Below are positions 1 to 4,196 of a stretch of 7,831 nt of DNA, one piece after another. Numbering within the stretch: the first letter of the stretch is position 1; each line of letters begins with the position of its first letter. The stretch comes from Actinomycetes bacterium (lineage in GTDB: Bacteria > Actinomycetota > Acidimicrobiia > Acidimicrobiales > Microtrichaceae), in NCBI GenBank assembly GCA_023427825.1, contig JAEZAI010000185.1, positions 1 to 7,831 of the forward strand, written 5' to 3'. The position numbers and the translations under genes were made by a program. Under the pieces are notes generated by a model. That model was not told where the DNA came from. It did no database searches and was given only the letters and a program-made list of their open reading frames with translations.

Positions 1-51
1 GTAAGAGGGCACCGGTTCAAGTCCTGTTACGCCCCCCGCCGAGCCCCCTGC
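1..51 (+). repeat. Left attachment-site repeat (tRNA 3'-end copy)
   Basis: Aligns without gaps to 3963-4013 with 44 of 51 positions identical and a perfect core at 14-34. Read as tRNA: anticodon-stem 3' strand (1-5), variable loop AGGGC (6-10), T-stem ACCGG (11-15), T-loop TTCAAGT, CCTGT, then acceptor strand TACGCCC ending at 34. The T-stem has one C/T mismatch, the discriminator base is C, and the terminator hairpin present at the right copy is degenerate here. The 5' part of any tRNA lies left of base 1, so it cannot be decided whether this copy completes a working tRNA or is itself a remnant. Confidence 0.7.
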
Positions 52-105
52 AATTGCTGGGTACTCGCTTCGTTCTCGGCCCGGGCAACCACGACGGCCC
101 GGTCC

Positions 106-128
106 GCATCCCATCCAGCATCCCATCC
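106..128 (+). repeat. Tandem 11-bp repeat, candidate integrase arm sites
   Basis: The 11-mer GCATCCCATCC occurs at 106-116 and again at 118-128, one turn of helix apart, between the left attachment core and the integrase start. The longer form CATCCCATCCCA (119-130) recurs in the same orientation at 3853-3864 near the right end. Tyrosine integrases bind short direct repeats beside the core, so these are plausible arm-type sites. Binding itself is inference. Confidence 0.4.
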
Positions 129-149
129 CAGCTCTCGGAGGGGCCTACG

Positions 150-169
150 GTGACCCCCATGCAGGGGTC
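150..169 (+). promoter_or_regulatory. Dyad over the integrase start codon, candidate operator
   Basis: GACCCC (152-157) and GGGGTC (164-169) form an inverted repeat with a 6-nt spacer that contains an ATG of the integrase frame. The 12-mer GTGACCCCCATG (150-161) is repeated exactly on the minus strand at 3809-3798, again over a start codon and again inside a GACCCC/GGGGTC dyad. A shared repressor site overlapping translation starts is the simplest reading. A role in RNA structure over the start is also possible. Confidence 0.4.
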
Positions 170-1312
170 GAAGCGGGAGCGTGCTCCCGGTGTCTGGGAG
201 CTTCGGGTGTACGTCGGACGGGACGCCACCGGCACGAAGCGATGGAAGTCGCGCACGTTCCGAGGAGGCGAGAAGGCGGCCAACCGCGCGCTGCGCCAGC
301 TGATCGCCGAGGTTGAGAACGAGCGCGAGTCCGGGCCACCACCGGACGACCCGACGCTCGCCCAGCACCTGGAGCAGTGGCTCGCCCGGCGACCCGACGA
401 CCGGACGGCGCGCTCGCTGGCCACGCTCCACATCACGCCACATCTGGGCCACCACCGCCTGTCGCAGCTGAAGCTCCGGCACGTCGATCAGTGGATCCAC
501 GAGCTCGAGCGTGGAGACCTGTCGGCGGCGAGCATCCAGCGCACCCACACCGTGCTGCAGTCGGCGCTGCAGCAGGCCGTCCGATGGGAGCTCATCGACC
601 GGAACCCCGCGAGCAACGCCGACCTGCCGGCGGCGGCGCGGCCGGAGCACAAGATCCCTGCCGTGGAGGACGTCCAGCGTGCGCTCGCCGCTGCGGCCGG
701 CGACGTCCACCTGGCCACGCTCGTGCGCCTCGCTGCGGCGACGGGCGCGCGTCGCGGGTCACTGCTCGGTCTGCGTTGGTGCGACATCGACTGGGAGAGC
801 GGGGTCATCACGTTCCGGTGCGCCGTCGCCAAGGTCCCCGGCGGGGTCCGGGTGAAGGACTCGAAGACCGGGGCGATCATCCGCGTGATCGTCGGGCGCG
901 GCACGCTCGACCAGCTGCGCACGTACCGGGTGCACCGGCTCGAGCAGGCGATGAAGTGCGGGCTCGGCCGACTCGACGACGAGAGCTTCGTGTTCGCCCA
1001 GGACGCCGCCGGCACGACGCCCTGGTATCCGGACACCGCCACCTCGAAGTGGACGAAGCTGACCGAGTCCGTGAAGGTGACCGACGAGGAGACCGGAGAG
1101 GTCTCCCAGCCGCTCGTCGGGGTGCACCTGCACGATCGCGACACGCCCAGGTCACGCGCCTGATCGCCGCCGGCGTCGACGTCACGACGGTCGCAGATCG
1201 GGTCGGGCACTCGTCGCCGAACATCACGCTGCGGGAGTACTCCCACCCGGTCACCGACGAGCAGCGGCGCGCCGCCGAGCTCTCTGAGTCCTGGCTCGAT
1301 CAGCCGGGCTGA
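150..1312 (+). pseudogene. int: Tyrosine recombinase / integrase, frameshifted in the catalytic HxxRH box
   Basis: Site-specific recombinase expected to move the element in and out of the tRNA 3' end. GTG 150 is chosen because GGAGGGG (137-143) lies 6 nt upstream; ATG 159 is in the same frame. The first frame ends at a stop ending at 1163. It carries an N-terminal DNA-binding region (WELRVYVGRDATGTKRW), a core-binding domain (about residues 65-170), the box I arginine (ATGARRGSLLGLRW, Arg about 201) and the catalytic lysine (KDSKTG, about 239). It then breaks at GVHLHD. A different frame continues with RHAQVTRLIAAG, the GHSS box and the nucleophile context REYSH, ending at TGA 1312. Adding one base after 1137 restores HDLRHAQVTRL and gives a normal 387-aa enzyme with all catalytic residues. 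The gene is therefore a recent one-base-deletion pseudogene or carries a sequencing error. Confidence 0.88.
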
Positions 1313-1387
1313 GCCACGTTCGGTAACACACGTGCCTCCGGTGGCTCATCAGATGAGCCCAGAAGCTCACGCGGTGACACCGAACGT
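1310..1387 (+). terminator. Overlapping hairpins after the integrase stop
   Basis: Three inverted repeats compete for the same bases. TGAGCCAC (1310-1317, including the stop codon) pairs with GTGGCTCA (1341-1348). GGCTCAT (1343-1349) pairs with ATGAGCC (1353-1359) over a 3-nt loop. ACGTTCGGT (1316-1324) pairs with ACCGAACGT (1379-1387) and would enclose the second hairpin. No T-tract follows. Transcription termination for the integrase or attenuation of the downstream cargo are both possible. The pairing is seen; the role is inferred. Confidence 0.4.
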
Positions 1388-1430
1388 CCAGTAGAGAGGT
1401 GCTTGAACCCGGGCAGAGGAGCCGCCGAAC
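1388..1430 (+). promoter_or_regulatory. Short upstream region of the cargo genes
   Basis: Between the hairpin cluster and ATG 1431 there is room for a promoter and it contains the GAGGAG ribosome-binding site (1416-1421). No convincing -35/-10 pair is seen. The whole stretch 1313-1526 holds no other gene apart from the 12-codon frame. Confidence 0.2.
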
Positions 1431-1469
1431 ATGATCGTGAGACCAGCCGCACGCCCTGAGGTCATCTGA
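1431..1469 (+). other. 12-codon open frame in phase with the secreted-protein gene
   Basis: ATG 1431 has a good ribosome-binding site (GAGGAG 1416-1421, 9 nt away) and reads 12 codons to TGA 1467-1469. Directly after this TGA the same frame continues open as ERDRKGRRRGVAGCVF, which is the natural n-region and start of the signal peptide of the next gene. It is therefore either a leader peptide or, more likely, the true 5' end of that gene cut by a nonsense codon. Confidence 0.4.
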
Positions 1470-1526
1470 GAGCGTGATCGCAAGGGACGTCGACGTGGAG
1501 TTGCTGGGTGCGTTTTCGCGGCGATC

Positions 1527-1982
1527 TTGGCCGGCGTCCTCACCTTCCAGGCCAGCCCGGCGTCTGCAGCGCTCTCGTGGAGCAGCTGGGACTACTACTA
1601 CGCCGGCACCTCCGGTGGGCAGGTGAAGTGCGCGTCGTCTCGCTCCGGCGTGGACTTCGTCGTGGCACCTGGGCCAATCATGTACCCGTACACGGCGTCT
1701 GGAACCTTCCTCTGGAAGGACTACCTGTGCTCCAACTGGGACCTGCAGCTTCCGGGCATCGCCTCCGCGCGAAACATGACGATGAAGGAACCGATGACGG
1801 TGTGCGGCGGGTGGACCGACTGGAAGGACAACCCGAACAACAACCCGTACGCGGAAGCGGGCGCGGTGACGGTCGCGAAGTGTGGTTCGGCGAACTACTT
1901 CTCGTACGGTGAGCACAAGGCGGTGCGGTTTGGTTCGGTCCGCACCGACGCCAGCAATTCGTCCGCGATCTGGATTCCATAG
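1527..1982 (+). CDS. Unknown secreted protein with four cysteines (start uncertain)
   Basis: The family is not recognised. From TTG 1527 the protein has 151 residues. It ends its leader with TFQASPASA-ALSW, a clear signal-peptidase I site, and the mature part of about 137 residues is rich in Tyr, Trp, Asn, Ser and Gly. There are four cysteines (contexts VKCAS, YLCSN, TVCGG, AKCGS), suggesting two disulfides outside the cell. TTG 1527 has no ribosome-binding site and would begin inside the hydrophobic core. The frame is open back to 1470 and encodes the missing basic and hydrophobic part (RKGRRRGVAGCVFAAILAG) but offers no ATG, GTG or TTG before TGA 1467. The next gene begins 60 nt downstream on the same strand, so the two may be co-transcribed cargo. 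Bacteriocin, inhibitor or adhesin roles cannot be told apart from sequence. It may be a 5'-broken gene. Confidence 0.65.
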   Translation: MAGVLTFQASPASAALSWSSWDYYYAGTSGGQVKCASSRSGVDFVVAPGPIMYPYTASGTFLWKDYLCSNWDLQLPGIASARNMTMKEPMTVCGGWTDWKDNPNNNPYAEAGAVTVAKCGSANYFSYGEHKAVRFGSVRTDASNSSAIWIP

Positions 1983-2042
1983 CCGGTGAACGGTGCAGAC
2001 GTGGGCGAGGAACAGCTACTCGGGACTCGGAGAGGACGGAGA

Positions 2043-2501
2043 ATGAGCCGGATAAGAAGTCGAATTGGTGCGCCGGCTGCGCTGACGGTGGTCGTGCTGG
2101 TAGCCGTCGGCGGCACGGTGGCGGTGGCCTCTGCGGGCGGAGATGACCGACAGGACGAGTCGTTCTACGAAGACCCGTCGGTGAAGATGGTGCCGGACCG
2201 GGTGCCGGTGGCCGACTCGACAGGAGCCGTGGTCGGCCACATCCCGAAGGACAAGTTCCTTCACGCCGGAATCGACTCGGGTGACATGGATCCGGTCCGG
2301 GCGTTCCACGAGAGGTCGATGGAAGTGCTGAGCGACCAGGGCGAGGTCGTTGGCGTGGTCGCCGGCGAGTACGGGTTCGTTCCTGCAGCCGATGTCGACG
2401 ACTTCATGGCCAAGATCGACTCCGGCGAACTGCCGACGACTCCCACACTTCCTCCTGGCGTCGAGCGGCCGCCGACGACGGTGCTTGCTCCGGCCGGCTG
2501 A
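2043..2501 (+). CDS. Unknown membrane-anchored or exported protein with a duplicated motif
   Basis: 152 residues, function not recognised. ATG 2043 is chosen over the in-frame GTG 1986 because GAGGA (2032-2036) lies 6 nt upstream and a basic n-region (MSRIRSR) then leads directly into a hydrophobic segment (about residues 9-30, APAALTVVVLVAVGG). There is no lipobox. It is either an N-terminal anchor or a signal peptide cleaved after ASA (about 31). The outside part is acidic and contains two similar stretches, VPVADSTGAVVGHI (54-67) and MEVLSDQGEVVGVV (93-106), followed by a Pro/Thr-rich tail (131-152). No catalytic motif is seen. It lies 60 nt after the secreted four-cysteine protein and ends before a strong hairpin, so the pair probably forms one transcript. 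A partner or immunity role for the first protein is only a guess. Confidence 0.75.
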   Translation: MSRIRSRIGAPAALTVVVLVAVGGTVAVASAGGDDRQDESFYEDPSVKMVPDRVPVADSTGAVVGHIPKDKFLHAGIDSGDMDPVRAFHERSMEVLSDQGEVVGVVAGEYGFVPAADVDDFMAKIDSGELPTTPTLPPGVERPPTTVLAPAG

Positions 2502-2522
2502 TCGTCACACGCCACTCCCGCG

Positions 2523-2550
2523 CTCGGCCCTGACTCACGTCGGGGCCGAG
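2523..2550. terminator. Strong hairpin between convergent genes
   Basis: CTCGGCCCTGAC (2523-2534) and GTCGGGGCCGAG (2539-2550) form a 12-bp stem with one G-T wobble and a 4-nt loop. It lies in the 82-bp gap between the cargo gene ending at 2501 and the minus-strand peptidase gene ending at 2584, where a bidirectional terminator is expected. No long T-tract follows, which is common in high-GC bacteria. Confidence 0.65.
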
Positions 2551-2583
2551 TCGCGTTCGGCAGCGGGCCGAGCTACCTCCCGT

Positions 2584-3630
2584 TCAGGGACGCGGAGTCA
2601 GGATCGTCCTCTTTGGCTGCTGGCGCCTCGCCGGTAGTGCACGGCGGCCCGGAGGCGCGAGCAATCGAAGGTGCGACCAGTTCTGCAGCTCGGCGAGGTG
2701 GTCTCGGTTGATGCCCATGCTGTGGGCCACTGCGTCCGTGCCGCCGTTGACCTCGACCAGTTTGTTGAAGAGCTGCCCGTGTGCTGGTTCGAATGTCCCG
2801 GGCTCCTTGCGCCGCCACTTGGACATCTGGATTTGCAGGGCTCGGTAGCGGGCGTCGTCGATGTACTCGAGCTCATGGGCTCGGTAGATGATCGCTGAGA
2901 CGGCGACGCCCCAAGAGGCCTTGAGCTGGACGAAGTCACGGAGCTGGCCACGCTCCGGCATGGCTTCGTCGAACTCGTCCTTGGGGAAGAGGAGCGCGCC
3001 GGCGAACCGGTTGGCTTCGGCTTCGGTGTTCTCGGATCGCTTGCGATGGAAGACGAGGTGGCCGAGCTCGTGGCTGAGGCTGAACCGGAAGCGGTCGCCA
3101 GGGACGTCTGGGCGGAGACCGATGACCGGCTGGCCTTCTACCCAAGACGAGATGCCGTCGATCCCCTCGAGCCCGAACATCGGCACCACGCAGACGCCGG
3201 CGTACTCGACCGCCCGGGTCAAATCCTTGATCGGTCCCTGCTCTTCGTGATCAAGCGCGCAGCGAACCTCGATGGCGAGCTCCTCTACGTCCTCGAGCTT
3301 CGCCGGGGCCGGGAGCCGTTCGATGCCGAGCTCAAGCCTCTTCGGCGTGCGGTCCCGCAGCTCGATGAAGACCTCGCCGGCGAGGCGCAGCAGCTCGTGG
3401 GCGCGCTTCTTGGCGCTCGCCTTGGTCGCCGCGCGGTGACGGTGCAGCGGCGGTGACATCGTCGGAAGCGCCAGGCGCTCGTTGGAGTATCCGGTCGGTT
3501 CGAGGGAGCCGGTCAGCGGTCGTCGCCCGCTCTCGATGGCCGAAACCATCTGCGGGGAGATTCCGAGGAGCTGGCCAAGCTGCTGCTGGTTGATGCCCTC
3601 GATGTCTCGATTAGAACGAGGACCGGTCAT
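2584..3630 (-). CDS. HTH-ImmA/IrrE-type metallopeptidase regulator
   Basis: 348 residues. ATG 3630 is chosen because GGAGGA lies 9 nt upstream; the frame is open further back but without support. An XRE-like helix-turn-helix sits at the N-terminus (about 10-40, GINQQQLGQLLGISPQMVSAIESG), its last helices looking short. A linker and an ImmA/IrrE (DUF955) zinc protease domain follow, with HELGH at 187-191 and the second motif EAEANRFAGALLFP (203-216) supplying the third ligand. The tail SAIIYRAHELEYID...KWRRKEPG is typical of the family. In ICEBs1 the separate ImmA protease cleaves the ImmR repressor to induce excision; IrrE cleaves DdrO after DNA damage. In this fused form DNA binding and proteolysis lie on one chain, so it plausibly represses the element and releases it on a signal. 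It overlaps the upstream small gene by ATGA, implying coupled translation. Confidence 0.9.
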   Translation of the reverse strand: MTGPRSNRDIEGINQQQLGQLLGISPQMVSAIESGRRPLTGSLEPTGYSNERLALPTMSPPLHRHRAATKASAKKRAHELLRLAGEVFIELRDRTPKRLELGIERLPAPAKLEDVEELAIEVRCALDHEEQGPIKDLTRAVEYAGVCVVPMFGLEGIDGISSWVEGQPVIGLRPDVPGDRFRFSLSHELGHLVFHRKRSENTEAEANRFAGALLFPKDEFDEAMPERGQLRDFVQLKASWGVAVSAIIYRAHELEYIDDARYRALQIQMSKWRRKEPGTFEPAHGQLFNKLVEVNGGTDAVAHSMGINRDHLAELQNWSHLRLLAPPGRRALPARRQQPKRTILTPRP

Positions 3631-3809
3631 CGGCCGGCGTCCTCCAGTCCGTCCAGGAGACACCGCATGCCCGAGTGAACCGCATCGTCGAGCCGATCGA
3701 GCTGCCGGATCAGCCGAAGACGTTCTGGGCAGAAGGGGCACCCAGGAGGCGGCCGTTCCTCGCGTTCATCTACCAACCTCAGGTGTGACCCCCGTCCCAT
3801 GGGGGTCAC
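3627..3809 (-). CDS. Small CPxC protein upstream of the HTH-ImmA gene
   Basis: About 60 residues from GTG 3809, or 57 from ATG 3800; the family is not recognised. The sequence is basic with a GCPFCPER motif, a single CxxC knuckle that could bind zinc as a dimer, followed by a predicted helix (RLRLIRQLDRLDDAVHSGMRCLLDGLEDAG) with a third cysteine. Its stop overlaps the start of the HTH-ImmA gene by ATGA, and its last codons carry the GGAGGA ribosome-binding site of that gene, so the two form a coupled operon. Neither start has a ribosome-binding site; leaderless translation is possible. Its first codons, GTG ACC CCC ATG, equal those of the integrase. Likely a regulatory partner, substrate or cofactor of the peptidase, but this is inference from position only. 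Confidence 0.6.
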   Translation of the reverse strand: MTPMGRGSHLRLVDEREERPPPGCPFCPERLRLIRQLDRLDDAVHSGMRCLLDGLEDAGR

Positions 3810-3810
3810 A
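3784..3810. promoter_or_regulatory. Perfect 10-bp dyad over the start of the minus-strand operon
   Basis: TGTGACCCCC (3784-3793) and GGGGGTCACA (3801-3810) are perfect inverted repeats separated by 7 nt that include the ATG (3800-3798) of the CPxC gene. Read on the minus strand it contains GTGACCCCCATG, identical to the integrase start at 150-161. Position and symmetry fit an autoregulatory operator for the HTH-ImmA protein. Upstream (minus strand) the motifs CTCTCGGA (3831-3824) and CCCATCC (3842-3836) also recur in the same order at 132-139 and 122-128 before the integrase. Confidence 0.5.
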
Positions 3811-3852
3811 GAGTGGGCGGTCGTCCGAGAGTTGTGGATGGGCAGAACGACC

Positions 3853-3864
3853 CATCCCATCCCA
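3853..3864 (+). repeat. Right copy of the CATCCCATCCCA repeat
   Basis: Exact 12-bp match to 119-130 in the same orientation, 111 bp inside the right attachment core (the left copy lies 84 bp inside its core). Candidate integrase arm-type site. A coincidence cannot be excluded for such a short repeat. Confidence 0.35.
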
Positions 3865-3957
3865 CGGTCCAGAGGACGGCGTAGAGGCGGGGTGACCGGT
3901 CCGCGAGATCCAGTAGTTCATTGGGCTTCACGCGCGTTCGGGGGCTCTGTCGGCCCC

Positions 3958-3999
3958 GACACGGAAGAGGTCACAGGTTCAAGTCCTGTTACGCCCACC
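3958..3999 (+). pseudogene. tRNA-Val(GAC)-like 3' half at the right attachment site
   Basis: Starting at the putative anticodon GAC (3958-3960), the sequence runs through anticodon-stem strand GGAAG (3963-3967), variable loop AGGTC, a perfectly paired T-arm (ACAGG 3973-3977 with CCTGT after loop TTCAAGT), acceptor strand TACGCCC (ending 3996), discriminator A and CC. The expected partners, a CTTCC anticodon strand, a D-arm and a GGGCGTA acceptor strand, are absent upstream, so it is a half tRNA and not a gene. The 21-bp core (3976-3996) equals 14-34. The family assignment to tRNA-Val is by recollection of actinobacterial sequences. Confidence 0.65.
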
Positions 4000-4002
4000 G
4001 CC

Positions 4003-4029
4003 GGAACCCCTGCCAGGTGCAGGGGTTCC
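4003..4029 (+). terminator. tRNA-type hairpin terminator
   Basis: GGAACCCCTG (4003-4012) and CAGGGGTTCC (4020-4029) form a perfect 10-bp stem with a 7-nt loop, starting 4 nt after the tRNA 3' CC and followed by TT. This is the normal terminator position for a tRNA transcript. Its presence here, and its decay at the left copy, mark the right copy as the original chromosomal tRNA end. Confidence 0.75.
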
Positions 4030-4196
4030 TTCGCGTGTGGCCCCGCGGCCCTCGTCGACTGTTGTCGGGGCACGACACCTGCCGCGCTGTCAATCAGGTC
4101 CGACGGGTGGGATCAGATGGTCACCTCCGTAGCCTCAAGGGATGGAGTGCCGCCGCGGTGTGAAGTGGTCGGACACGCCAGACGTGGTGGGCTGAC
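4030..4196. other. Intergenic region between the tRNA terminator and the membrane-protein gene
   Basis: 167 bp with no supported gene on either strand. It must hold the promoter of the membrane-protein gene, but no clear promoter boxes or strong inverted repeats are visible. Confidence 0.5.

Larger units (their letters stand above)
14..3996. mobile_element. Small tRNA-associated integrative element (about 4 kb), probably defective
   Basis: The segment is bounded by two perfect 21-bp direct repeats (14-34 and 3976-3996) that correspond to a tRNA T-arm and 3' acceptor strand. A tyrosine recombinase gene lies just inside the left copy, which is the classical layout of an element integrated in a tRNA 3' end. 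Contents in order: integrase (frameshifted), two unknown exported proteins on the plus strand, then an HTH-ImmA peptidase and a small CPxC protein on the minus strand. No replication, conjugation, capsid or terminase gene is visible, so it is a satellite-like or decayed genomic island rather than a phage or full ICE. Boundaries are inferred from the repeats. The tRNA 5' part on the left lies outside the window. Confidence 0.75.

Noticed and set aside
54..149. Upstream extension of the integrase to base 54
   Set aside because: No ribosome-binding site there, and it would translate the attachment flank. GGAGGGG at 137-143 points to GTG 150.
1131..1163. Programmed ribosomal frameshift in the integrase
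   Set aside because: No slippery heptamer, internal Shine-Dalgarno or suitable downstream structure is seen at the break. A simple deletion within the catalytic box explains it.
377..1312. Plus-strand frame read as an independent 311-aa gene
   Set aside because: Only its last part (from about 1138) is real protein, the integrase C-terminus after the frameshift. The earlier part is an Arg/Pro-rich shadow.
1527..1982. Lactococcin 972-like bacteriocin assignment for the secreted protein
   Set aside because: Some Gly/Tyr/Ser-rich flavour is similar, but the spaced motifs of that family are not present and the four cysteines do not fit.
3482..3895. Plus-strand 137-codon frame
   Set aside because: Antisense to the start of the HTH-ImmA gene and the CPxC gene, with no motif and no ribosome-binding site considered convincing.
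3931..3999. A possible complete tRNA starting at GGGC (3932) and ending at the CCCACC
   Set aside because: The acceptor strand pairs only for about four bases, there is no anticodon stem pairing to GGAAG and no D-arm. Only the 3' half is tRNA-like.
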